Positions 31,498-39,511 of a DNA stretch of 56,510 nucleotides are shown one piece after another. The position numbers were made by a program, and so were the translations under genes. Numbering within the stretch: the stretch's first letter is position 1; every line of letters begins with the position of its first letter. The notes below the pieces were generated by a model, which was not told the origin of the DNA, ran no database searches, and saw nothing but the letters and a program-made list of their open reading frames with translations. The DNA is taken from assembly GCA_028282545.1 (NCBI GenBank), contig JANQHT010000074.1:1-56510 (forward strand). The letters are read 5' to 3'. Origin of the DNA: Spirochaetales bacterium. Its GTDB lineage: Bacteria > Spirochaetota > Spirochaetia > DSM-27196 > Alkalispirochaetaceae.

Positions 31498-31569
31498 GGC
31501 CCGTTCGTCTAGCGGCTAGGACGCGGGATTCTCATTCCTGAAACAGGGGTTCGATTCCCCTACGGGCTG
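31498..31569 (+). tRNA. tRNA-Glu (anticodon CUC)
   Basis: Cloverleaf: acceptor GGCCCGT/ACGGGCT (first pair G-U), D-arm region TCGTCTAGCGGCTAGGAC, anticodon stem CGGGA/TCCTG with loop TTCTCAT (anticodon CTC), T-arm AGGGG-TTCGATT-CCCCT and discriminator G. CCA is not encoded. It lies 8 bp after tRNA-Gln, same transcript. Confidence 0.92.
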
Positions 31570-31611
31570 GGTGGGGTGCAGCGTGCTGCGCCTCAACGCG
31601 CCGTCGGACGG

Positions 31612-31823
31612 CTATGCATCGGCGGCGACCTTGAGGTCGGCGATGGTGATGCGTTCATCCGGAGCATCGTTCTTAGCGTTATGCGTACCGCGGCGTCCGT
31701 ATCGCAGATAGATAGCAGTTCCGCCGGGCGGTTCAGCACGACCTGCCAAGAAACCCCGAACCGGTCTTTTAACCATCCATACATGCTCTCTTCACCGCCG
31801 GCGGCAGTGAGTGCGAACCGGTA
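31612..31823 (-). pseudogene. Remnant of a VOC/PhnB-like (3-demethylubiquinone methyltransferase-like) gene
   Basis: Minus strand from 31823 reads YRFALTAAGGEESMYGWLKDRFGVSWQVVLNRPAELL in one frame, the C-terminal signature of PhnB/YjdN-type VOC proteins. After a frameshift near 31660-31690 the family C-terminus continues in another frame (DERITIADLKVAADA, stop at 31612). An in-frame TAA stands right before 31823 and the first two thirds of the gene are missing. It is therefore a truncated, frameshifted fragment downstream of the tRNA pair. Confidence 0.7.
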
Positions 31824-32020
31824 TTAGATCCCACAAAAATATCGTACTAATTCACAAAATCACTAAAAATACCCAAAATTACGGGCGCCGATGGTCGAGT
31901 CCTGCCAAACAACGGAGGTTCCGCTCCTGCCATTTTCGAATTGGTTTCGATTGCGGTATTCCGAAAACAGACCCAGCATAAAAACAGGTTTGCAGAATCA
32001 TTGTTAGGAAGGAGTAAGAA
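31824..32020 (+). promoter_or_regulatory. Non-coding control region of the mannitol operon
   Basis: An AT-rich stretch (31828-31880, repeated AAAAAT and ACAAAAT tracts) stands out from the surrounding sequence. An imperfect inverted repeat TTTTCGAAT (near 31932) and ATTCCGAAAA (near 31952) could be a site for the MtlR-type regulator. A strong ribosome-binding site (AGGAAGGAG) precedes mtlA. No convincing -35/-10 pair was identified. Confidence 0.4.
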
Positions 32021-33412
32021 ATGGCAGAAACTGCAGTAGACGCCCGGGCCCGAATCCAGAGATTCGGTCGGTTCCTGAGTGGAATGGTCATGCCGAATAT
32101 CGGCGCGTTTATCGCCTGGGGTCTTATCACGGCGTTCTTCATCCCCACGGGATGGATCCCGAGCGAGAGGTTTTCCGCGCTCGTTGGCCCGATGATCCTG
32201 AACATGCTCCCGCTTCTCATCGGTTTTACCGGTGGTCGCATGATCTGGGGTATCAGGGGCGGTGTCGTCGGGGCAATCGCGACCATGGGTGTTATCGTCG
32301 GTGCCGACATTCCTATGTTCCTGGGTGCGATGGTTACCGGTCCGCTCGGCGGTTGGATAATCAAGAAGTGGGACAAGTCGATCGAGCCGCACATTCCGGT
32401 CGGCTTCGAGATGATCATCAATAACTTCTCCGCGGGAATCATCGGTGGCTTGCTCGCGATGCTGGCCCTCGTGGGAATCAACCCCGTCGTCGTCGGCGTC
32501 AGCAATGCTCTCATGGCCGGCGTAAACGGAATCGTGAACGCCCGTCTCTTGCCGTTTGCATCGATCTTCATCGAACCGGGGAAAATCCTCTTCCTCAACA
32601 ACGCGATCAACCACGGCGTTCTCGGCCCGCTTGGTATTCAGCAGGTCCAGGAGGCCGGCCAGTCGATCCTCTTCCTGCTCGAAACCAACCCGGGACCGGG
32701 CCTCGGTATCCTGCTCGCCTACTACGTGTTTGGGAAGGGCATGGCGCGGGAGTCGGCGCCCGGTTCGATCATCATTCACTTCTTTGGCGGAATCCACGAG
32801 ATCTACTTCCCTTACGTACTCATGAATCCGGCGCTTATCCTGGCGGTCATGGCCGGTGGTTTTTCAGGTGTCCTGGTCTTTTCAATCCTCGGCGCCGGGG
32901 CCGTTGCCACGCCTTCACCGGGGAGCATCTTTGCACTCATGGCCGTTGCGCCCCGCGGTGGCCACTTCGCGATACTCGTCGGCATTGTCGTTGCCGCGGC
33001 GGTCAGTTTTGTGGTTGCGATTCCCTTTGTGCGTCGCTTCAACAAGCGCCAGGAAGAGGGCGACGCCGCGCTGGCGAAGGCCAAGCAGGAGGTCAAGGAT
33101 ACCAAGGGCCTGGGGCACGGGGAAGTCAAGAAGATCGCCTTTGCCTGCGACGCGGGTATGGGATCGAGCGCCATGGGTGCCAACCGTCTCAAGAAGAAGC
33201 TCAAAGCAGCAGGCCTCGACATTCTCGTTGAACACGCCCCCGTTGACGACATTCCGACCGATGTGCAGCTGGTCATCTCGCACGTGAATCTCACGGCACG
33301 AGCAAAAGCCGCCGCGCCGAACGCGCGGCACGTGAGCATCACCAACTTCGTGAACGCTCCCGAGTACGACGAAATCGTCAGCGAACTCGCCGGCCGGAAG
33401 GCGGGCGTGTAG
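32021..33412 (+). CDS. mtlA: PTS mannitol transporter subunit IICB
   Basis: The 463-aa permease has a mannitol-type IIC domain (RFGRFLSGMVMPNIGAFIAWGLITAFFIPTGW, then IGFTGGRMIWGIRGGVVGAIATMG, GGIHEIYFPYVLMNP). A IIB domain starts near residue 370, with the phosphocysteine in IAFACDAGMGSSAMGA (Cys near 376). The IIA domain found at the C-terminus of E. coli MtlA is absent and is supplied by the separate gene at 33529. It imports and phosphorylates mannitol to mannitol 1-phosphate. Confidence 0.95.
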   Translation: MAETAVDARARIQRFGRFLSGMVMPNIGAFIAWGLITAFFIPTGWIPSERFSALVGPMILNMLPLLIGFTGGRMIWGIRGGVVGAIATMGVIVGADIPMFLGAMVTGPLGGWIIKKWDKSIEPHIPVGFEMIINNFSAGIIGGLLAMLALVGINPVVVGVSNALMAGVNGIVNARLLPFASIFIEPGKILFLNNAINHGVLGPLGIQQVQEAGQSILFLLETNPGPGLGILLAYYVFGKGMARESAPGSIIIHFFGGIHEIYFPYVLMNPALILAVMAGGFSGVLVFSILGAGAVATPSPGSIFALMAVAPRGGHFAILVGIVVAAAVSFVVAIPFVRRFNKRQEEGDAALAKAKQEVKDTKGLGHGEVKKIAFACDAGMGSSAMGANRLKKKLKAAGLDILVEHAPVDDIPTDVQLVISHVNLTARAKAAAPNARHVSITNFVNAPEYDEIVSELAGRKAGV

Positions 33413-33433
33413 CGCAGGACAGCACGCAACGCG

Positions 33434-33451
33434 GTCGCCCGCATGGGCGAC
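33434..33451 (+). other. Intercistronic hairpin after mtlA
   Basis: GTCGCCC-GCAT-GGGCGAC is a perfect 7-bp stem with a 4-nt loop in the 116-bp gap between mtlA and the EIIA gene. No U-run follows, so it is more likely an mRNA-processing or stability element than a terminator. Confidence 0.4.
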
Positions 33452-33528
33452 GGCGGTTCGCTTCAAACGGACCCGTGGCCCGTGAAGTAGAATGAACCAA
33501 CACACTGATCGGCACGGGAGGATTTAAC

Positions 33529-34014
33529 ATGAGTACGTTTGTAGAGCGACTGGTATCGGCACATACGATTGCCGTACGCAGGTCTGCCGGCGATTGGGAA
33601 GACGCGGTGCGTCAGGGGGGCGCCATGATGGTGGCGGCCGGACTGGTTGAAGAACGGTACATCGACGCGATCGTCGAAAACCACAAAACCATCGGCCCCT
33701 ACTTCGTAATCGCCCCGGGGATCGCCATGCCCCACGCTAAACCCGACAAGGGTGTGCTCCAAACCGGGTACGCCCTCGTCACCCTGTCGGAGGCGGTGGA
33801 GTTTGGCGACGAGGAAAACGATCCGGTGGACATTCTGATCTTCGCCGGCGCAATCAATCAGCAGGAACATAATCAGGAGGCGATACCCCAGATCGCCGAG
33901 TTGTGCGACAGCGAGACGTATACCGAGGCGCTGCGAAAAGCCCTGTCGATCGATGAGGCGATTCTCGTTCTGCGGCAGTTCGCCTCCGCCATGGAAGCGG
34001 GCGAACTCGAATAG
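33529..34014 (+). CDS. mtlF: PTS EIIA component, mannitol/fructose type
   Basis: A 161-aa EIIA of the PTS_EIIA_2 family. The phosphorylated histidine is His69 in IAPGIAMPHAKPDKGV. Downstream, FGDEENDPVDILIFAGAINQQEH is also typical. It carries phosphate from HPr to the IIB domain of MtlA. A GGGAGG ribosome-binding site precedes the ATG. ptsH follows by 14 bp. Confidence 0.9.
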   Translation: MSTFVERLVSAHTIAVRRSAGDWEDAVRQGGAMMVAAGLVEERYIDAIVENHKTIGPYFVIAPGIAMPHAKPDKGVLQTGYALVTLSEAVEFGDEENDPVDILIFAGAINQQEHNQEAIPQIAELCDSETYTEALRKALSIDEAILVLRQFASAMEAGELE

Positions 34015-34028
34015 CAACGGAGGAAGCC

Positions 34029-34295
34029 ATGATTACCCAGGAAATCGAAGTCACCAACCCGGAGGGCTTGCACACGCGGCCGGCCAATGCGTTTGTGAAA
34101 GAGGTCAAGGCGTTCGCCTCGGCGATCACCATCGCGAAGAACGGGACGGAGGTTCCCGGAAAGAGCCTTCTGAAAATCATGAAACTCGGGATCGTTCAGG
34201 GCGACACGGTCACGCTCTCCTGCGAGGGCTCCGACGAGTCGGACGCGATGAAGGCACTCGTGACAATACTGCAATCCGACGGAACCGGATCGTGA
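34029..34295 (+). CDS. ptsH: Phosphocarrier protein HPr
   Basis: An 88-aa HPr. The PEP-dependent site is His15 in PEGLHTRPA; the region corresponding to the regulatory serine is GKSLLKIMKLGI (Ser near 46), so kinase-dependent regulation is conceivable. The C-terminal EGSDESDAMKALVTIL is typical. It lies within the mannitol operon and its stop overlaps the ptsI start (TGATG). Confidence 0.95.
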   Translation: MITQEIEVTNPEGLHTRPANAFVKEVKAFASAITIAKNGTEVPGKSLLKIMKLGIVQGDTVTLSCEGSDESDAMKALVTILQSDGTGS

Positions 34296-36040
34296 TGACC
34301 GGGATCGCTTCCTCCCCCGGCGTCGGAGCCGGTTCCGTCTTTGTTCTCCACGAGCGCGAAGTTCCGCTCGGGCGGACCGGGCCAAACGCCGCGAGCGAAG
34401 CCTCCGGCGCCACATCACACCCCCGGCGCGGGGCGGAGAGCGAACTCGAACGTTTTACGATCGGTCAACGCGTTGCCGCGACCTACTACCGGGGGCTCGT
34501 GGAACGCGTCAAGAAGAACGTCGGTGCCGATGAGGCGGAAATTTTCGAAGGACACCTGGAGATCATTACCGGTGACGACATCGCCGAAGCGGTAGAGGCG
34601 GCGATTTTCGAAGAGGACGCCATTGCTGAACGCGCCGTGATCGATTTCACGGAACAAACGGCAAAGGAATTCGAAGAGCTCGAGTCGGAGTATTTCCAGC
34701 AACGGGCCGGGGACATACGGGACATCGGCCGGCGGTTGGCGGAAGCGATCTACTATGGATCGATAACCGATCCCGGAGAGCTTCCCGAAGACAGCGTTAT
34801 CGTCGCGGAGGAGCTGACTCCCTCGGCAACTGCCCGGCTCGACACGGAACGCGTGGCCGCCATTGCCACGGAGAAGGGTGGTCGCACCTCGCACGCCGCG
34901 ATTCTTGCCCGCTCTCTCTCGATCCCCTGCGTCACCGGGATTTCCGGATTGATAGGCGCGGTCCGCACCGGACAGCTCGTTCTTGTCGACGGTGATCGCG
35001 GCCTCGTTGAAACGGATGTTTCCCGGGAACGCCTGGATGAAGCGAAAGAGGCGATCGCAAAGAACCGGGAGCAGGCGACTTCCCGCCGGTCCTGGTCAAA
35101 ACAGGCCGTCAGCCGATTCGCCGACGGCGCGCCGTATGAAATCCACGCCAACGTGAGCGGCGCGACCGAAGCGGAGCTTGCCGACGGGTTTGGTGCCGGC
35201 GGCGTCGGACTCTTCCGGACTGAGTTCCTTTTTATGCGCTACGCCGACTTTCCGGACGTGGATCAACAGGCCGCCGAGTACCGCGCCGTCTGCCAGACGA
35301 TGTCACCCACCCCCGTGATCGTCCGTTTGCTGGACTGTGGAGCGGACAAACCGTTGCCCTACGCAAACCACGAGCCGGAAGACAATCCGTTTCTCGGGGA
35401 ACGGGGAATCCGTTTCCTCCTGGCCCGGGAAAACCGCTTGCGCGCGCAGATTGAGGCGATCGCGCGCGTCGCTGCCGACGGGTTCGCGATCAAAGCGATG
35501 GTGCCGATGGTCGTCTCACCCCAGGAGATCGAGGCGGTTCGTGCCCTGGTCCCGCCGGAAGCGTCGGGCCTGCCTGTAGGCACAATGGTCGAGACGCCGG
35601 CGTCGGTACTTGCCATAGACCGCCTCGCCGCGGTCTCCGACTTTGTGAGTATCGGTACCAATGACCTAGTCCAGTACGTGCTGGCCGTCGATCGCGGAAA
35701 CGCGAACGTGGCCTCGTACTACCAGGAGTTCCATCCGGCGGTTCTTACTTCGATCAAGCGCGTGGTCGAAGGGTGCCACGCCGCGGGAATTCACGTCGGC
35801 GTGTGCGGTGATATGGCGAGTCACCCGGCGTCGGCCCTATCCCTCATTGCCCTTGGTGTAGATGAATTGAGTGCCTCCGTGGCCTCGATTCCCGAGCTCA
35901 AGGCGTGTTTCGCAACGATTCGCAAGGACGCACTGGAGGATCTCGCGGTCAGGCTGCTTGCCGCGGGCTCGGCCGACGAGGCGCGCTCCGCGGCGGAAGA
36001 GTTGGTTCCGGCCAATCTGGCGCCCTGGGTACGGCCTTAG
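34295..36040 (+). CDS. ptsI: PTS enzyme I (PEP-protein phosphotransferase)
   Basis: The 581-aa enzyme starts at the ATG overlapping the ptsH stop. It has the N-terminal HPr-binding region (GIASSPGVGAGSVFVL), the phospho-histidine in KGGRTSHAAILARS (His near 201), and the PEP-binding barrel (GGVGLFRTEFLFM, LGERGIRFLL, VPMVVSPQEIEAV, DFVSIGTNDLVQYVLAVDR, VGVCGDMASHP). An Ala/Pro-rich insertion near residues 30-48 departs from the usual sequence. It starts the phosphate chain to HPr. Confidence 0.95.
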   Translation: MTGIASSPGVGAGSVFVLHEREVPLGRTGPNAASEASGATSHPRRGAESELERFTIGQRVAATYYRGLVERVKKNVGADEAEIFEGHLEIITGDDIAEAVEAAIFEEDAIAERAVIDFTEQTAKEFEELESEYFQQRAGDIRDIGRRLAEAIYYGSITDPGELPEDSVIVAEELTPSATARLDTERVAAIATEKGGRTSHAAILARSLSIPCVTGISGLIGAVRTGQLVLVDGDRGLVETDVSRERLDEAKEAIAKNREQATSRRSWSKQAVSRFADGAPYEIHANVSGATEAELADGFGAGGVGLFRTEFLFMRYADFPDVDQQAAEYRAVCQTMSPTPVIVRLLDCGADKPLPYANHEPEDNPFLGERGIRFLLARENRLRAQIEAIARVAADGFAIKAMVPMVVSPQEIEAVRALVPPEASGLPVGTMVETPASVLAIDRLAAVSDFVSIGTNDLVQYVLAVDRGNANVASYYQEFHPAVLTSIKRVVEGCHAAGIHVGVCGDMASHPASALSLIALGVDELSASVASIPELKACFATIRKDALEDLAVRLLAAGSADEARSAAEELVPANLAPWVRP

Positions 36041-36044
36041 CGCA

Positions 36045-38039
36045 ATGACGTCCCGGAGCCGGAACATCCTGCGAATCCTCGCCTCCAGCTCCGGGTACAC
36101 AACGGTTGAAAAGATAGCGGAGGCTACCGGGGCCGGCGTGAGGACCATTCACCGGGACCTGGAGAACCTGGAACGAAGTCTGGGGCTCCAGGGCGTTCGA
36201 ATGGAACGCCGCAGGGGTCTCGGGATTCGGCTCGTGGATCGACTACCCGAGGCGGTCCTGTCCCGGGGAATCGCCACGGCGTCGGCAGTGGAGAGTGGTC
36301 AGCGTCCCCTCCTGGCGCTTATGTACCTGATCATTGCCGGTGACTGGATCAAGATCTCCGAACTGGCGCACGCGTTTTTTGTGAGCGATTCAACCGTCAG
36401 CAGCGATCTCGGCCTCCTCGACAGTGTGTTGCCTGAGGGGCTGTACCTGGAACGGAGAAAAGGGATCGGCGTGCGACTCGTCGCAAACGAGGTCACGGCG
36501 CGCCTCGTCTTCCTTGCATCGTTTCCGTCGCTCTTCCCTCCTTACCTTCTGTGGGGTGACGACACGCAGAAGGTAGGCAACAATTCCAGGGAGGAACGAC
36601 TCGTCAGATTGCTGGGTCTGAGGAAGCACCGCGACGAGGATCGCGGACGCATCGCATCGACCGAAGAGTCGATCGGGTACCGTTTCTCGCCGGCCTCCTT
36701 CAGCATGGTGTTCAACTATCTCTACCTGCGGCGCCTCCGGGCCGCGGGTGAGCCGGGCGGGGATGTTTCGCACCGGGGCACACTGCCGGTACCCGACCTG
36801 TACCGAAACGCCGCGGCACGGCTGATAGCCGGCGCGGAGTCGTTTGCCGGTGAAGAGGAGTTTCTTGCGCGGGTGCTCGCCTCCTGTGAAACCGCCACCG
36901 TTCCGGAAACGGGGATCACCGAGTATCTGGGTTCGTTGGCACCGATGGTTGATGAGGTCGTCGAACGCGCCCTGGGGCAACTGGAAAGCAGAGAGACGAT
37001 GTGGCTCCACGACGACCAGTTCCTCCTGACCTACCTTCGGCTCACGGTTGCCGCCGCGGCGCGACGAATCGACCTGGGGATCGCCGGGTGGCGCGACTTT
37101 GGGTTGCGCCCCTTTCCTGACCTTGCGGAAACACCGGAATCGGCGGTCCTGGTCAACCAGTTTTCCGATGTGATCGGTGTACATATCCGAGACGCGGCAC
37201 CGGCCGTGGTTCGGCGGGAGCTTGCCGAAGCGTCGTTTGCCCTCGGCGCGCACATCGAATCCTTCCATTCGCATCTCCCCGCCACCGTACGGGTGAAGAT
37301 CCTCTGTTTCGAGGGTCTCGGACTTTCGCGGTACATAGAGGCGATCTGTCGCGACACCTTCCCCGAGGGCACGAGCTTCGACAGCCGGTGGGAACCCGAT
37401 TTTGCGCGAACCGGCCGGGCCGATCGATATGACTTGGTCATTTCGACCTTTCCGCTCCACCTGCGCGGCACACAGCACCTCCTCCTCGACGGGGAGACGT
37501 CGCCGGAGGAGATCCGCCGCCAGGTGACCGGCGCGATCGACGGAATCACGCCATCCGGCGACGAGTTGGAACGGGAACCGCTTCGCCATGTGGCACTCGA
37601 CGTATCCCTCAGCACGGTTATGACCGTAGTCGAAACGTTCTTTGTTGAACCGCGCGATCCGGATCGGGACCTCCTGGAACAGGCGACCGCAGCGCTATCC
37701 TGCGGCGGATGCGATAGCGAACTGGTACTGGCAGACCTCCGGCGCCGGGAGTCGTTCGGCTCCGTGGTATTCGAAGACCTGGGGATCCGGCTGCTCCACT
37801 GTCGAACCGATGGAGTACCACATCCGCGGGCCGGCGCTATTCAGTCCCGGGACGAACACGATCCGACCACGCTCGTCCTGGCGGCGCCGACCAGGGCTCA
37901 ACAGAATGAAACGCACGTGTTGTCGGAGGTTGTCATCGCGCTGGCCGAGGAAGCGGACCTGCCCCCGCTGCTCGCCGCTGGTACCCGAGCGGAGATCCAA
38001 TCGCGATTGTTGAACCTGTTCGAAAGACGGGTCGGATGA
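36045..38039 (+). CDS. mtlR: MtlR-type PTS-regulated transcriptional activator
   Basis: The 664-aa protein has an N-terminal HTH (RNILRILASSSGYTTVEKIAEATGAGVRTIHRDLENLE) and a second Mga-like HTH (WIKISELAHAFFVSDSTVSSDLGLLDSVL). PRD-like helical domains follow (near 170-400), then an EIIB-like segment (VKILCFEGLGLSRYIEAICRD, Cys near 422) and a C-terminal EIIA-like domain with GIRLLHCRTDGV (His near 584). Such activators sense PTS phosphorylation and switch on mannitol genes. The ATG is 5 bp after ptsI; the stop overlaps a tandem repeat carrying ATGs. Confidence 0.85.
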   Translation: MTSRSRNILRILASSSGYTTVEKIAEATGAGVRTIHRDLENLERSLGLQGVRMERRRGLGIRLVDRLPEAVLSRGIATASAVESGQRPLLALMYLIIAGDWIKISELAHAFFVSDSTVSSDLGLLDSVLPEGLYLERRKGIGVRLVANEVTARLVFLASFPSLFPPYLLWGDDTQKVGNNSREERLVRLLGLRKHRDEDRGRIASTEESIGYRFSPASFSMVFNYLYLRRLRAAGEPGGDVSHRGTLPVPDLYRNAAARLIAGAESFAGEEEFLARVLASCETATVPETGITEYLGSLAPMVDEVVERALGQLESRETMWLHDDQFLLTYLRLTVAAAARRIDLGIAGWRDFGLRPFPDLAETPESAVLVNQFSDVIGVHIRDAAPAVVRRELAEASFALGAHIESFHSHLPATVRVKILCFEGLGLSRYIEAICRDTFPEGTSFDSRWEPDFARTGRADRYDLVISTFPLHLRGTQHLLLDGETSPEEIRRQVTGAIDGITPSGDELEREPLRHVALDVSLSTVMTVVETFFVEPRDPDRDLLEQATAALSCGGCDSELVLADLRRRESFGSVVFEDLGIRLLHCRTDGVPHPRAGAIQSRDEHDPTTLVLAAPTRAQQNETHVLSEVVIALAEEADLPPLLAAGTRAEIQSRLLNLFERRVG

Positions 38040-38076
38040 GCACGCAAAGATGAGCACGCAAAGATGAGCACGCAAA
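38035..38076 (+). repeat. Three perfect 14-bp tandem repeats at the mtlR-mtlD junction
   Basis: GATGAGCACGCAAA occurs three times in a row (38035-38048, 38049-38062, 38063-38076). The first copy contains the mtlR stop (ATGA overlap). Each copy offers an ATG; the first two open 5-codon mini-ORFs (MSTQR then stop) and the third is in frame with mtlD. The unit length is not a multiple of three. It probably arose by slippage duplication of the original start region. Confidence 0.9.
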
Positions 38077-38090
38077 AAGGAGATGTCCCC

Positions 38091-39413
38091 ATGAATTCTG
38101 CCGTCCATTTCGGCGCGGGCAATATCGGTCGCGGCTTCATCGGGGCCTTGCTTTCGCAGGCAGGCTACGTTGTCACCTTTGCCGACGTGAATGAAACGAT
38201 CATCGGTGCCCTTGCTGAACGACGGGAGTACACCGTCGAGGTTGTCGGGGAGAGTCGTACGGAAGCACGGATTTCGCCCGTCACCGGACTCTTATCCGGT
38301 GACTCCAGGCTCGCATCGGCCATAGCGGTGGCGTCACTGGTGACGACCGCGGTGGGGCCGAACGTATTGCAGCATATCGCACAACCAATCGCCGCGGGTA
38401 TCGAGCAGCGGAAATCGGACGGCGTAACCGCGCCGCTCAATGTGGTCGCCTGCGAGAACATGATCGGCGCCTCTTCGGCGCTGCGTGAAGAGGTGTTCAC
38501 ACACCTGGACGACGCCGGCCGCGCGTACCTGGAGAAACACGTGGGGTTTCCGAACAGTGCGGTGGACCGGATAGTTCCCCCGATGGAACCGGGGGATGAT
38601 CCGCTACGGGTCCGTGTGGAAGAGTTCAGTGAGTGGATCGTCGACGAGGGCGGGTTTATCGGGGCCCTCCCGACGATCGACGGTATGACGGCGACGGACA
38701 ACTTGACGGCCTTTGTGGAACGCAAGCTGTTTACGCTGAACACGGGCCATGCGATCACGGCGTACCTCGGTTCGATTGCCGGACACCGAACGATCGGAGA
38801 GAGCATCGCCGATCCCGCGATTCTGGAAGTGGTTCGGGGCGCCATGGAGGAGAGCGGGGAAGTGTTGATTCGCAGGTACGGCTTCGACCGGGATCAACAC
38901 AACGCCTACATAGACAAGATTCTATCGCGATTCCGCAATCCCTGGCTTACGGACGATGTGCAGCGCGTGGGGCGCCAACCACTCAGGAAACTCGGATTCG
39001 ACGATCGCTTTATCAAACCCCTCCGCGGCACGATTGAATACGGCACGGAGAATCGGAACCTGATCGCAGGTATCGCGGCGGCGCTCTATTTCCAGAATGA
39101 AGAGGACGAGCAGGCGCGGGAACTGCGGTCCGCTCTCGACAAATTGGGAGTCCGAGCCGTCATTCCCCGGATCACTTCATTGGACGACGCGGAGATCATC
39201 GGCGCGATCGACAACGAGTACGAGGTGCGCGGCAAGGACGTTATCGAGCACGAGTTTGTCCGCCACTGGCTGCGGGTCGTCACAGTTCGCGAAGCGGAAC
39301 ACCACTTCGCACACTTGGTAGACGAGGTTCTCAACGGTAGGGAAGTGATCGTCGCCCGTGGAGGGAAACCGATCGTGCGCCTCACCGCGGTAGCCCAGGG
39401 CAAGACCGAATAG
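38091..39413 (+). CDS. mtlD: Mannitol-1-phosphate 5-dehydrogenase with C-terminal Phd/YefM antitoxin-like domain
   Basis: Residues 1-385 are MtlD, oxidising mannitol 1-phosphate to fructose 6-phosphate with NAD: VHFGAGNIGRGFIGALL (NAD loop), NVVACENMIG, VGFPNSAVDRIVPP, VERKLFTLNTGHAITAYLG, KPLRGTIEYG. E. coli MtlD ends at 382 aa; this one runs to 440. The extra tail (about 395-435) reads VTVREAEHHFAHLVDEVLNG then REVIVARGGKPIVRLTAV, a full match to the Phd/YefM antitoxin pattern. No toxin gene follows. The ATG at 38091 has an AAGGAG site 8 nt upstream; an in-frame ATG at 38064 is the alternative. Confidence 0.93.
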   Translation: MNSAVHFGAGNIGRGFIGALLSQAGYVVTFADVNETIIGALAERREYTVEVVGESRTEARISPVTGLLSGDSRLASAIAVASLVTTAVGPNVLQHIAQPIAAGIEQRKSDGVTAPLNVVACENMIGASSALREEVFTHLDDAGRAYLEKHVGFPNSAVDRIVPPMEPGDDPLRVRVEEFSEWIVDEGGFIGALPTIDGMTATDNLTAFVERKLFTLNTGHAITAYLGSIAGHRTIGESIADPAILEVVRGAMEESGEVLIRRYGFDRDQHNAYIDKILSRFRNPWLTDDVQRVGRQPLRKLGFDDRFIKPLRGTIEYGTENRNLIAGIAAALYFQNEEDEQARELRSALDKLGVRAVIPRITSLDDAEIIGAIDNEYEVRGKDVIEHEFVRHWLRVVTVREAEHHFAHLVDEVLNGREVIVARGGKPIVRLTAVAQGKTE

Positions 39414-39511
39414 ACACGTGACGGCGATCATGGCACGATCGGTCTTGTTCTACATCTGATTACGGGTGGTGTCACAGTGATCTCTCTTCGTTTGCGTCGT
39501 CGGTCAAGCCC

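Noticed and set aside
36390..37589. A 399-codon minus-strand frame opposite mtlR
   Set aside because: Shadow of the MtlR-type activator, whose HTH and EIIA/EIIB-like motifs are clear on the plus strand.
38037..38076. CRISPR or direct-repeat array at the mtlR-mtlD junction
   Set aside because: Only three directly abutting 14-bp units with no spacers; it is a small tandem duplication.
39414..39511. A toxin gene partner after the MtlD antitoxin-like tail
   Set aside because: The 98-bp gap holds only very short frames (for example VISLRLRRRSSP) with no PIN, Doc or RelE features.
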